A stretch of DNA of 10,330 bases from Coriobacteriia bacterium (GCA_009781535.1 WQXX01000032.1:1-10330); one strand, 5' to 3'; positions 1 to 7,114 are shown, counted from the first letter of the stretch. Notes: generated by a model from the letters alone, not told the origin. A program made the numbers and translations.

Positions 1-1
1 C

Positions 2-406
2 CTTACCTTCCGTGCGGGTGAGAAGTTCGATGAGGTGCGCCTCGAGACCAAGGAGATGCAGTTTCTGTACCGTGACGGCGACGAGTTCAACTTCATGGAC
101 ACCGAGGACTACAGCCAGATAGCGCTTTCCGTGGGTACGGTCGGCGACGCTGCCTCGTGGCTCAAGGAAAACGACGTCGCATCTCTGCAGTATGCTGGCG
201 AGGAGCTTGTAGCCGTCGAGCCTCCGATGTTTGTAGAGCTTGAGGTAACCGAGACAGAGCCGGGCTTTAAAGGCGACACAGTCCAGGGTGGTTCCAAACC
301 TGCCACACTGGAGACAGGTGCGATCGTGCAGGTGCCGATGTTTGTCAATATCGGCGATGTGCTCAAGATCGACACCCGTGACGGGCGTTACATCACACGG
401 ATGTAA
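2..406 (+). CDS. efp: Elongation factor P, 3' part (5' end outside window)
   Basis: EF-P enters the ribosomal E site and relieves stalling at polyproline stretches. The open frame runs in from the window edge (first full codon at position 2), so the N-terminal KOW domain and its modified lysine/arginine tip are missing. What remains is the end of the KOW domain (TFRAGEKFDEVRLE) followed by the two C-terminal OB domains. The characteristic block MQFLYRDGDEFNFMDTEDY marks the start of OB domain 2, and the C-terminal signature near PGFKGDTVQGGSKPATLETG through the terminal VGD-like 'IGDVLKIDTRDGRYITRM' matches the family. The stop is TAA at 404-406. The next gene starts 213 bp downstream. In Bacillus and relatives efp also lies upstream of the accBC-nusB group, so the position is conserved. 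The family assignment is very secure; only the 5' end is unknown. Confidence 0.97.
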   Translation, partial: LTFRAGEKFDEVRLETKEMQFLYRDGDEFNFMDTEDYSQIALSVGTVGDAASWLKENDVASLQYAGEELVAVEPPMFVELEVTETEPGFKGDTVQGGSKPATLETGAIVQVPMFVNIGDVLKIDTRDGRYITRM

Positions 407-416
407 ACCTGCCTGT

Positions 417-458
417 AGGCCCTCCCGCAAGCCTTGCCGTCAGCCTTCTTGTGGGCCT
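417..458 (+). terminator. Weak candidate terminator hairpin after efp
   Basis: AGGCCC at 417-422 is complementary to GGGCCT at 453-458, shortly after the efp stop. The loop of about 30 nt is long and only a short T-rich stretch (CTCTTTG) follows. The position fits the end of efp, but the stem is only 6 bp, so this is a weak call. Confidence 0.22.
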
Positions 459-506
459 CTTTGCAAGTCTTCGAGTCAAAAAGCAGGACAATCAGGTAGA
501 TTCAGG

Positions 507-545
507 TTGTACTACGGTGCCCTTCGCCGCTATTTCGGATATACT
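507..545 (+). promoter_or_regulatory. Weak candidate promoter for the carboxylase operon
   Basis: A good -10-like hexamer TATACT lies at 540-545, about 75 bp before the carboxylase gene, in a locally AT-rich patch. No good -35 lies at the expected 16-18 bp. TTGTAC at 507-512 is too far from TATACT but is 18 bp from TATTTC (531-536). Some promoter in the 213-bp gap after efp is likely, but these exact elements are uncertain. Confidence 0.25.
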
Positions 546-619
546 TATTCATTTACGCCAAGAAAAATATCTTGTAAACGAGTGGACCGTCAGGAAACGT
601 TTGAGCCAGGGAGGTGCAG

Positions 620-2545
620 ATGAGAACCCTTCATATCATGGATACGACTATCCGCGATGCGCATCAGTCATTGTGGGCAACCCGTATGAGTATTGGTGAC
701 ATGCTGCCGATACTGTCCAAGATGGATGATGTGGGGTACTGGGCGATTGAATCATGGGGTGGAGCGACATTCGATACATGCCTCAGATTCCTGGATGAGA
801 ACCCATGGGAGCGCCTGCGCGCCATCAAGAAGCACTGCCCCAACACACCTTTGTCCATGCTCGTTCGTGGGCAGAACCTTGTAGGCTATCACCATTATTC
901 CAAAGAGATCGTCGACCGTTTCATCAAAGCGTCGCACCGAGACGGCATCGATGTCTTCCGGGTTTTCGATGCGCTCAATGACATCCGCAATGTCATAGAC
1001 TGCGCTGTTGCTATCAAGGATGCAGGTGCACATTTTGAAGGGGCGATCTCGTATACGATGAGCCCAGTGCATACCCTTGACAGCTACATCGACTACGCGC
1101 TCAAGCTAAAAGAGCTTGGGGCGGATTCGATCTGCATCAAGGACATGGCTGGCATGCTTACACCGTATCGTACCGAGCGCTTGGTTAAGGCTCTGCGCGA
1201 GCAGGTCGCCTTGCCCATCCACGTACATTGCCACTATGTAGGAGGCATGGCGCCGGCGAACTATATCAAAGCCGCCGAAGCAGGCGCTGCCATCGTCGAT
1301 ACGGCAAGCGCACCGCTGGCCTTTGGCAACTCACAGCCAGCCGTTGAGATGATCGTCGCCGCTTTGAAAGAAAGCGGTTATGACACGGGGCTTGACCTCG
1401 ATCTTCTTTTTGAGATCAGCGACTACTGGGAGGGCGTGCGCCAGCGTGGCAACTACAAACGCGGCGTCTCATCGCTCATCCACATGCAGGTCTACAGCCA
1501 TCAGGTTCCCGGCGGCATGATGAGTAACCTGGTCAGTCAACTTGAGGTACAAAAGGCCTCCGACCGTCTTAAAGACGTCATGGACGAGATTCCGCGGGTC
1601 CGTGCCGAGGTCGGGTATCCGCCGCTTGTAACCCCCATGAGCCAGATCGTCGGTACGCAGGCGGTCTTTAACGTGCTCACCGGCAAGCGGTGGAGCGTCA
1701 TCCCCACCGAGATGAAGGATTATGTCGCCGGATACTACGGCAAGGCGCCTGGACGCATGGACAAAGAGGTTGTCAAGAAGGTCTTAGGCAACATCAAACC
1801 GCTTGACGAGGATACGCCTCCCGGCTCGCTGGTCACCACCACATTTGCCGAGGTTGCCGCTGAGGCGGGCGAGCTTGCCCAGAGCGAAGAGGACGTGCTC
1901 ATGTGGGCATTATTCCCTAATGAGGCGCGCACCTATCTTTCAAAACATCGCACGTCCGAACGGACGCCCTTTTTACTTGAAGAAGAATCCATAGCCACAA
2001 AGGAGGAACTGATCGTGGACATGAACCAGATACGCGAGCTGATCCGTGTTGTTGGAGACAGCAACATTGGAGAGATAACCGTCGAAGAAGCCGGATCGAA
2101 GATCACTGTTCGTAATGCGGGGCTATCAGCCCTCAGCTCGCTTGCGTTGGATCAAACGGCTCAGGCGGGGCAGGCAACTCAGTCAGCAGCGCCTACCGCG
2201 ACGGTCGCAACTGCTGACGCTGTTGTAAAAGCCGCGCCCGCAGGCGATGGGCAGCAGCGCCCCTTGCATTGGATTGCGGTACGCGCCCCCTTTGTCGGGA
2301 CCTTCTATACCTCGCCCTCTCCCGATAAACCAGTTTTTGTGCAGGTGGGAGATGAGGTTGTTGCCGGGCAGGCGCTGTGTATCGTCGAAGCGATGAAGCT
2401 TTTTAATGAGATCTCCGCCGAGCAGATGGGCGTGGTACGAGAGATATGCGTCGAGAATGGCAAGCCAGTGGAATACGGAACCGTCCTGTTTTATCTTGAG
2501 CCCGTCGTCGATGCGCCGATAGCAACTGCAGTGACGCCGGAATAG
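620..2545 (+). CDS. Pyruvate carboxylase subunit B-like carboxyltransferase fused to AccB-type biotin carboxyl carrier protein
   Basis: 641 residues. Residues 1 to about 445 form the carboxyltransferase (TIM-barrel plus C-terminal lid) of the PycB/OadA/transcarboxylase-5S family, which moves CO2 from carboxybiotin to a keto acid, most likely pyruvate to oxaloacetate. Visible landmarks are RDAHQS with metal/active-site Asp13, SICIKDMAG with the carbamylated-lysine equivalent Lys174, and the metal ligands His201 and His203 in HVHCH. Residues 466-641 are a complete AccB-like BCCP: N-terminal helix MNQIRELI, Ala/Thr/Gln-rich linker (about 500-548), then a biotinyl domain with the biotin site EAMKL (Lys593). 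I chose ATG 620 because AGGGAGG (608-614) sits 5 nt before it; an in-frame GTG at 614 overlaps that site. accC follows after 80 bp, giving all parts of a two-subunit carboxylase. OadA/PycB proteins commonly carry a C-terminal biotinyl domain, but this one looks like a whole AccB. No membrane partner (OadB/G) is visible, arguing against a Na+-pumping decarboxylase. Confidence 0.93.
   Translation: MRTLHIMDTTIRDAHQSLWATRMSIGDMLPILSKMDDVGYWAIESWGGATFDTCLRFLDENPWERLRAIKKHCPNTPLSMLVRGQNLVGYHHYSKEIVDRFIKASHRDGIDVFRVFDALNDIRNVIDCAVAIKDAGAHFEGAISYTMSPVHTLDSYIDYALKLKELGADSICIKDMAGMLTPYRTERLVKALREQVALPIHVHCHYVGGMAPANYIKAAEAGAAIVDTASAPLAFGNSQPAVEMIVAALKESGYDTGLDLDLLFEISDYWEGVRQRGNYKRGVSSLIHMQVYSHQVPGGMMSNLVSQLEVQKASDRLKDVMDEIPRVRAEVGYPPLVTPMSQIVGTQAVFNVLTGKRWSVIPTEMKDYVAGYYGKAPGRMDKEVVKKVLGNIKPLDEDTPPGSLVTTTFAEVAAEAGELAQSEEDVLMWALFPNEARTYLSKHRTSERTPFLLEEESIATKEELIVDMNQIRELIRVVGDSNIGEITVEEAGSKITVRNAGLSALSSLALDQTAQAGQATQSAAPTATVATADAVVKAAPAGDGQQRPLHWIAVRAPFVGTFYTSPSPDKPVFVQVGDEVVAGQALCIVEAMKLFNEISAEQMGVVREICVENGKPVEYGTVLFYLEPVVDAPIATAVTPE
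1999..2017 (+). promoter_or_regulatory. Internal Shine-Dalgarno and GTG start at the carboxyltransferase/BCCP junction
   Basis: AAAGGAGG at 1999-2006 is followed after 8 nt by an in-frame GTG (2015-2017, Val466 of the fusion) and after 14 nt by an in-frame ATG (2021, Met468). This is the strongest ribosome-binding site I see in the window. It lies exactly where the AccB-like domain begins (MNQIREL). Starting here would give a free BCCP of 176 or 174 residues, slightly longer than the E. coli AccB. Either the site is still used, or it is a relic of separate carboxyltransferase and accB genes that became fused. The sequence alone cannot tell these apart. Confidence 0.55.
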
Positions 2546-2625
2546 TAAACACATCAGGCTGTATTGATGTCCGATATGACACTGATAGCCTTATCAAGGC
2601 GAATCAAAAACGCAAGGTGGTGAAG

Positions 2626-3969
2626 ATGTTTGATAAGATACTGATAGCCAATCGTGGTGAGATCGCCGTACGCATCATCCGTGCTGCACGCGAGCTCGGG
2701 GTCAAAACCGTTGCTGTGTATTCCGAGGCGGACCGCGACACGCTCGCGGTTGGCCTCGCCGATGAATCGGTCTGCATCGGCCCGCCTCCTTCAGCCAAGT
2801 CCTACCTCAACTTTGTAGCAGTCATCAGCGCCGCCTTGTCAAGAGGAGCCGAAGCCATCCATCCCGGATACGGCTTTTTAGCTGAGCGCGCTGACTTCGT
2901 GCGTGCGGTCAAGAACAACGGCCTTGTTTGGATTGGGCCGAGTGCGGAAGCCATCGAGCTTATGGGTGATAAAAGCACGGCGCGCGATACGATGAAGCGT
3001 ATCGGGGTGCCGACGGTACCGGGCTCAGACGGCCCTGTCGAGACGGTGGCAGAAGCCGCCCGCTTTGCAGAAATCGTTGGTTATCCGGTGCTTATCAAAG
3101 CCAGCGCGGGCGGCGGCGGCAAAGGCATGCGTACCGTTGCAGATGAAAGCGAGCTTGAGTCAGCGTTCACAAATGCCAAAGCCGAGGCAGGCGCCGCCTT
3201 TGGCAACGACGAGGTCTACCTGGAAAAATTCATCACCCAGCCGCGTCACATCGAGATCCAGGTGCTGGCTGATTCCCACGGCAACGCCATCCATCTGTGC
3301 GAGCGCGACTGCTCCATCCAACGCCGTCACCAAAAATTGCTCGAAGAAGCTCCTTCTCCCGCTTTGACGCCAGAGCTTCGGGCGCGAATGGGGGAGGCAG
3401 CTCTTTTAGCCGTGCGCGAGACCGGATACATGAATGCGGGAACAGTTGAATTCCTGCTCGACAAGGACAAGAACTTCTATTTCATGGAGATGAACACGCG
3501 TGTCCAGGTAGAGCATCCGGTGACCGAGCTGATCACGAGCACTGACATCATCAAAGAGCAGCTGCGGATTGCCGCTGGCGAGCCGATCAGCTTCATGGCG
3601 CGTACGCCATTTTCGCCGCATGGTCATGCGATCGAGTTCCGCATCAACGCCGAGGATCCTGCCAACAACTTCTGGCCTTCGCCGGGCAAGGTCACGCGCA
3701 TGGTGCTGCCCGGTGGCCCGGGCGTACGCATCGACTCACACGTGGTGGAAGGATATACCGTGCCTCCCACCTATGATTCGCTAATCATGAAGCTTGTGGT
3801 GTGGGGCACAACGCGTGAAGAGGCGATCGCACGTGGCAAGCGGGCGCTTGACGAGCTTATTATCGAGGGCATCAAGACCACCGCGCCTTTCCATCGTGCG
3901 CTGCTTGAGATCCCCGCCTTTGTTGCGGGGGATGTACAGACCGATTTCATCGAGAAACATGTGAAGTGA
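2626..3969 (+). CDS. accC: Biotin carboxylase (acetyl-CoA/pyruvate carboxylase biotin carboxylase subunit)
   Basis: 447 residues, the normal length for AccC. It uses ATP and bicarbonate to carboxylate biotin on a BCCP. The N-terminal domain opens with FDKILIANRGEIAVR. The ATP-grasp domain shows Lys116 (GDKS), the glycine-rich loop at 161-168 after Lys158 (IKASAGGGGKG), His208, Glu275, Glu288 (FMEMNTRVQVEHP, with Arg292 and Glu296) and the C-terminal Arg339 (EFRINAEDP), all matching the catalytic set of E. coli AccC. I chose ATG 2626 because MFDKILIANRGE is the conserved start and a GGTGG-type site lies just upstream; GTG codons at 2617 and 2620 are in frame but overlap that site. It lacks its own carrier and transferase domains, so it must work with the BCCP encoded just upstream. 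The Asp23-family gene follows after 7 nt, indicating co-transcription. Confidence 0.97.
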   Translation: MFDKILIANRGEIAVRIIRAARELGVKTVAVYSEADRDTLAVGLADESVCIGPPPSAKSYLNFVAVISAALSRGAEAIHPGYGFLAERADFVRAVKNNGLVWIGPSAEAIELMGDKSTARDTMKRIGVPTVPGSDGPVETVAEAARFAEIVGYPVLIKASAGGGGKGMRTVADESELESAFTNAKAEAGAAFGNDEVYLEKFITQPRHIEIQVLADSHGNAIHLCERDCSIQRRHQKLLEEAPSPALTPELRARMGEAALLAVRETGYMNAGTVEFLLDKDKNFYFMEMNTRVQVEHPVTELITSTDIIKEQLRIAAGEPISFMARTPFSPHGHAIEFRINAEDPANNFWPSPGKVTRMVLPGGPGVRIDSHVVEGYTVPPTYDSLIMKLVVWGTTREEAIARGKRALDELIIEGIKTTAPFHRALLEIPAFVAGDVQTDFIEKHVK

Positions 3970-3976
3970 GGAATCT

Positions 3977-4327
3977 ATGGAGACTATTCCGAGTTCTCGG
4001 AGCCTGACAATCGCTCCCGGCGTCATCGAGACTATCGTGGCGCTTTCCATAGCCCAAGTCGATGGGGTGGCAACCGTCGGCACAAAGCCGCCGCCAGGTG
4101 GCATCATCTCCTCGCGAGGCAGGAGACATGTGACGCCGGGAATCCTCATTTATGAAGAGGATGACCAGGTCGTCGTCGACGCCCATATCCAGGTATTCTA
4201 CGGATATCGCCTCCCTGACATTGCCGCCGCCGTCCGTTCTGCCGTCTCTGATGCCTTGGAAGGCCAGGCTAACATCCAAGTTGCGGCTGTGAACGTAACC
4301 ATCGACGCCATCCAATTCTCAGGATAA
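3977..4327 (+). CDS. Asp23/Gls24 (DUF322) family protein, YqhY-like
   Basis: 116 residues, soluble, with no signal peptide or membrane segment. Family features are LTIAPGVIETIVALSIAQVDGVATV at the N-terminus (residues 10-34) and YGYRLPDIAAAVRSAV at 75-90, followed by a short beta-rich tail. ATG 3977 is preceded by GTGAGGA spanning the accC stop, so translation is probably coupled to accC. The position between accC and nusB is the same as yqhY in Bacillus subtilis. There, loss of YqhY is reported to be compensated by mutations in acetyl-CoA carboxylase genes, which links the protein to control of fatty-acid synthesis. A similar role here is inferred from the conserved position and is not shown by the sequence. 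The biochemical activity of the family is not well defined. Confidence 0.92.
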   Translation: METIPSSRSLTIAPGVIETIVALSIAQVDGVATVGTKPPPGGIISSRGRRHVTPGILIYEEDDQVVVDAHIQVFYGYRLPDIAAAVRSAVSDALEGQANIQVAAVNVTIDAIQFSG

Positions 4328-4339
4328 CGCCTACACCTT

Positions 4340-4777
4340 ATGAGTCGTCAGGGAGCACACCAGACACGTAAGGCTGCTCGTCGCAAGGTGATGCAGATCC
4401 TTTACCAGGCAGGCATTACCGGTCAGTCTGTCGATGAAATACTGTCCGAGGATAGGTACATCGATGAGATTGGCGTTCCTTGTGACTTCACGAGAATGCT
4501 GCTGAGAGGTACAGTCGAGCACCTCGCCAGAATCGACGCATTGATTGCCCAGACCTCTGAAAACTGGTCGATCGAGCGTATGCCGCTCGTTGACCTGAGC
4601 GTTCTGCGCATGGCGGTCTATGAGATGTGTTACGCTGATGATATCCCGCACAGTGTCTCAATTAACGAAGCTGTTGAGTTGGCAAAGCAGTACGGAGGCG
4701 AGGATGAGTCATCGCGTTTTGTCAACGGAGTGCTCGGCAAGATTGCTGTGGTAATAGAGCAGCAAGAGCTTGAGTAA
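4340..4777 (+). CDS. nusB: Transcription antitermination factor NusB
   Basis: 145 residues, typical for NusB, an all-helical RNA-binding protein. With NusE (ribosomal protein S10) it binds boxA RNA and supports antitermination of rRNA operons. Recognisable parts are the Arg-rich first helix (QTRKAARRKVMQILYQ, residues 8-23), the block RMPLVDLSVLRMAVYEM (80-96), INEAVELAKQYGGEDE (108-123) and the C-terminal FVNGVLGKI (127-135). It starts 12 nt after the Asp23-family stop. The only SD-like element is AGGA at 4321-4324, 15 nt from the ATG, so initiation probably depends on translational coupling with the upstream gene. It appears to be the last gene of the tight accC group; a 106-nt spacer follows. 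The assignment is secure. Confidence 0.96.
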   Translation: MSRQGAHQTRKAARRKVMQILYQAGITGQSVDEILSEDRYIDEIGVPCDFTRMLLRGTVEHLARIDALIAQTSENWSIERMPLVDLSVLRMAVYEMCYADDIPHSVSINEAVELAKQYGGEDESSRFVNGVLGKIAVVIEQQELE

Positions 4778-4883
4778 GTAAAGTCGCCAGAACAGGGAAA
4801 ATCGGCGCTTATAGTTGGAGCGAAAGCAGTAGGAAGCAAGAAACCAGCTGTAATACAGGGAGCTGGAACAACAGGAGTGAGAT
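4778..4883 (+). other. nusB-xseB spacer, purine-rich, no recognised gene
   Basis: These 106 bp occupy the place where folD and xseA are found in Bacillus. The + strand is strongly purine-rich and unlike the neighbouring genes. It contains an inverted repeat CCAGCT (4844-4849) / AGCTGG (4861-4866) without a T-run. The nusB frame stays open for 49 codons past its TAA (to 4927), but the codon choice is unlike the neighbours, there is no start codon with an SD, and I recognise no family. I see no xseA remnant in it. Confidence 0.5.
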
Positions 4884-5129
4884 ATGGAAGACCAGAGCAG
4901 CTATACACATTTGCGCAAGGAGCTTGAGGACATCGTCTTGCAGGTGCGTTCCAAGGACGTCCCTTTGGAGAAGTGCCTCGATTTGTTTGACGAGGCATTA
5001 CGGATAGGCGGGCAGTGTGCAGAGGCGATAGACCGCACGGATTTCTCCATAGAGGAATTCGGGGAGGACATATCAGAGGCAGAGGCTATCGGGATTGACT
5101 CGCTTAAGGCCGACGAACTTCAAGCATAA
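4884..5129 (+). CDS. xseB: Exodeoxyribonuclease VII small subunit
   Basis: 81 residues, normal for XseB, the small subunit that coats the XseA catalytic subunit in exonuclease VII, a single-strand-specific DNA exonuclease. The two-helix family pattern is visible: HLRKELEDIVLQVRSKDVPLEKCLDLFDEALRIGGQCAEAID, with the conserved turn VPLEKCLDLFDEA where other members have LPLEEAL-LYE-G. The C-terminal 25 residues are acidic. ATG 4884 has a good SD (AGGAG at 4873-4877, spacing 6). The stop lies only 3 nt before the dxs ATG, so the two are probably co-translated. Its obligate partner xseA, usually the preceding gene, is not in this window and must be elsewhere if the enzyme is functional. Confidence 0.9.
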   Translation: MEDQSSYTHLRKELEDIVLQVRSKDVPLEKCLDLFDEALRIGGQCAEAIDRTDFSIEEFGEDISEAEAIGIDSLKADELQA

Positions 5130-5132
5130 TCG

Positions 5133-7022
5133 ATGGAACAAATGGTAGATAGTATTTTGCAACACATTGAACGCCCTGACGATCTGCGGACACTGACCGA
5201 CAGGGAGCTGGTTGCTCTTTCAACAGAAATACGTGCCCGGCTTGTAGAAGTCACCTCGAAAAGGGGCGGTCATCTCGCCTCCTCACTCGGTGCGGTCGAG
5301 ATCATCCTCGCGCTGCATCGAATCTATGACTTTTCTGTTGATCGGCTGGTCTTTGACGTCGGTCATCAGGCGTATGCTCACAAACTGATAACGGGACGCA
5401 ACGGGTGCTTTGACACCTTGCGGACGTTTGAGGGGATCTGCGGATTTCCGCGACGCGATGAGAGCCGCTATGACGCCCACGAGTCCGGACATGCGGCAGA
5501 CTCGCTTTCTATAGCCTGTGGTTTGGCAACAGCCCGCGACCTGAATGGTACCGATGAGGAGATCGTGGTACTCATCGGCGATGCAGCGCTTTCGGGCGGT
5601 ATGGCGTTTGAAGCCCTTAACCAGATCGGGCATGACCAACGCAACATCACCATCATCCTTAATGACAATGAGATGAGCATCTCGCATAATGTGGGCGCTC
5701 TCTCGTTGTATCTGGGCAAGGCGCGGATGAGCAAATCGTATACGGCGACGCGCGATGCGGTTGAGGAGACACTCAGTCGCGCTGGCACAGTTGGACGCTC
5801 GTTGGTACGCGCTGGAGAGCTCGCAAAGAGCTCATTTAAGAAGTTCTTTATCCCTGGCATGTTCTTTGAGGACATGGGGATCAAGTATTTTGGCCCAATC
5901 GATGGGCATTCACATCAGATCCTTAACGATGTTTTGGAAAAAGTCCAGAATGTACCCGGACCGGTGCTCATCCATGCAGTAACAAGAAAAGGCCAAGGGT
6001 ATGCGCCTGCCGAAGAGCAACCTGAACTTTTCCATGGGGTGAGCCCTTTTGACCCTCAGACAGGCAAGGTCTTAGAAAGGCCGAACAACGGCAAGAGTTA
6101 CACCTCGATATTCGCAAACGCCTTGGTTACTGAAGCAGAGGCGAACCCGGAGATCGTCGCGATAACCGCTGCTATGGAGGATGGTACCGGGCTGGCAGCC
6201 TTCAAAGACCGTTTCGAGGATCGCTTCTTTGACGTAGGAATAGCCGAGGAGCACGCCGTAACGCTTGCAGCCGGCCTTGCGATTGGCGGTAAACTGCCAG
6301 TTGTCGCCATCTATTCGACCTTCCTGCAACGGGCGTTTGACCAGATTGTCGTCAATGTTGCACTGCAGAAGCAGCATGTAGTCTTTTGTATCGATCGAGG
6401 AGGCTTGGTTGGTGAGGACGGCCCTACCCACCATGGAGCTTTTGACTTGGCGTATCTGCGCGCCATCCCTCATATGCGCATCATCGTGCCGACCTGCGAG
6501 AGCGATTTTCGAGATGCCTTGCATACCGCTCTGAGCTTGACTGACGGGCCGGTTGCCCTGCGCTACCCCCGCGCTACCGCTCGTCCGCGTGCGGATTGCG
6601 GGGAGTGGGACGAGGCGCAGACCCTGCCATACGGAAAGGCGCGGCTGCTTCGCGAGGGGGGCGACGTTGCACTGCTGGCGGTAGGGCGCTTTGTTAATAC
6701 CGCGCTTGAGGTCGCAGACTTGCTGAGCGAGCAGGGTATAAAGGCTCGGGTCTATAACATGCTTTGGGTTAAGCCGGTCGACGTCGAGGCAGTGGTCGGC
6801 TCATGTGATACACGGCTTATTGTTACACTCGAAGACGGGTCTGCCATCGGCGGCTTTGGGACGGCAGTGCTTGAGTCGCTGGCGCCCATGTCCCATCCTC
6901 CTGTGCTTACTCTCGGTCTACCCGACGAGTTCATCCCCCACGGAGCAGTCGAACAGCTATTCAAGAGTATCGGCCTTACGGCCCCGCAGATTGCGGAGAA
7001 GATCCTCACTTCGTTGCGCTAA
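5133..7022 (+). CDS. dxs: 1-deoxy-D-xylulose-5-phosphate synthase
   Basis: 629 residues, normal length. The enzyme condenses pyruvate and glyceraldehyde 3-phosphate with thiamine diphosphate, the first step of the MEP isoprenoid pathway, and also feeds thiamine and pyridoxal synthesis. Visible parts are RGGHLASSLGAVE with His47, the ThDP/Mg2+ motif IGDAALSGGMAFEALN (148-163) ending in NDNEMSIS (177-184), the second domain with FFDVGIAEEHAVTLAAGLA carrying catalytic Glu372, and GEDGPTHHGAFDLAYLR (427-443). The C-terminal transketolase-like domain contains the TLEDGSAIGGFG block at about 565-576. The usual GDG is GDA here (Ala151); I believe this change occurs in other natural DXS proteins. ATG 5133 lies 3 nt after xseB and has no clear SD, so coupling is likely; a second in-frame ATG is at 5142. 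A hairpin follows the stop. Confidence 0.97.
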   Translation: MEQMVDSILQHIERPDDLRTLTDRELVALSTEIRARLVEVTSKRGGHLASSLGAVEIILALHRIYDFSVDRLVFDVGHQAYAHKLITGRNGCFDTLRTFEGICGFPRRDESRYDAHESGHAADSLSIACGLATARDLNGTDEEIVVLIGDAALSGGMAFEALNQIGHDQRNITIILNDNEMSISHNVGALSLYLGKARMSKSYTATRDAVEETLSRAGTVGRSLVRAGELAKSSFKKFFIPGMFFEDMGIKYFGPIDGHSHQILNDVLEKVQNVPGPVLIHAVTRKGQGYAPAEEQPELFHGVSPFDPQTGKVLERPNNGKSYTSIFANALVTEAEANPEIVAITAAMEDGTGLAAFKDRFEDRFFDVGIAEEHAVTLAAGLAIGGKLPVVAIYSTFLQRAFDQIVVNVALQKQHVVFCIDRGGLVGEDGPTHHGAFDLAYLRAIPHMRIIVPTCESDFRDALHTALSLTDGPVALRYPRATARPRADCGEWDEAQTLPYGKARLLREGGDVALLAVGRFVNTALEVADLLSEQGIKARVYNMLWVKPVDVEAVVGSCDTRLIVTLEDGSAIGGFGTAVLESLAPMSHPPVLTLGLPDEFIPHGAVEQLFKSIGLTAPQIAEKILTSLR

Positions 7023-7032
7023 TCCTGTCTTT

Positions 7033-7076
7033 CTGGCTACTTTCCTCCGCTCTATCAGAGGGTCTTGCCAGCTTTT
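7033..7076 (+). terminator. Candidate intrinsic terminator after dxs
   Basis: CTGGC (7033-7037) pairs with GCCAG (7067-7071), and inside it CTCT/AGAG flanks a 3-nt ATC loop (7050-7060). The outer stem is followed by CTTTTA (7072-7077). It starts 10 nt after the dxs stop, where the operon would end. The stem is interrupted by internal loops, so the strength is uncertain. Confidence 0.42.
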
Positions 7077-7086
7077 ACCTGGGTTA

Positions 7087-7114
7087 TTGGCACAAACTTG
7101 CGTTTGTGTATAAC
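7087..7114 (+). promoter_or_regulatory. Candidate sigma-70-type promoter upstream of tlyA
   Basis: TTGGCA (7087-7092) and TATAAC (7109-7114) are separated by 16 bp, a good -35/-10 pair. It lies just after the candidate dxs terminator and in front of the AT-rich leader of tlyA-nadK-recN. Transcription would start near 7121, leaving a leader of about 350 nt before the conserved tlyA start. An 18-bp perfect inverted repeat lies between and partly over these elements. Confidence 0.45.
7091..7108 (+). promoter_or_regulatory. Perfect inverted repeat inside the promoter spacer (candidate operator)
   Basis: CACAAAC (7091-7097) and GTTTGTG (7102-7108) are exact complements around a TTGC centre. The 18-bp dyad overlaps the last two bases of the proposed -35 and abuts the -10. 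That is where a dimeric repressor would block RNA polymerase or a MerR-type activator would act. There is no T-run, so a terminator is unlikely. The regulator is unknown. Confidence 0.45.

Noticed and set aside
288..623. Plus-strand frame from inside efp to the carboxylase start
   Set aside because: It begins out of frame inside efp, is rich in Cys/Arg/Ser in a way typical of shadow frames, and has no SD or family match.
620..2545. Interpretation as the alpha subunit of a Na+-pumping oxaloacetate decarboxylase
   Set aside because: No oadB or oadG membrane subunit is nearby, and a biotin carboxylase gene follows directly, which favours a pyruvate-carboxylase-type enzyme.
3912..3930. Hairpin CCCCGC/GCGGGG near the accC end as a terminator
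   Set aside because: It lies within accC codons, is not followed by a T-run, and the downstream gene starts 7 nt after accC, which implies read-through.
3781..4315. Two 122-codon minus-strand frames over the accC end and the Asp23-family gene
   Set aside because: They are antisense to well-supported genes and overlap each other; no motif or SD supports them.
4844..4866. Inverted repeat CCAGCT/AGCTGG between nusB and xseB as a terminator
   Set aside because: It has an 11-nt loop and an A-rich, not T-rich, 3' flank; it may be structural but is not a convincing terminator.
5574..5590. Dxs GDA instead of GDG as a sign of an inactive enzyme
   Set aside because: All other ThDP and catalytic residues are present (NDNE, Glu372, His47), and I believe natural DXS proteins from other lineages also carry this change.
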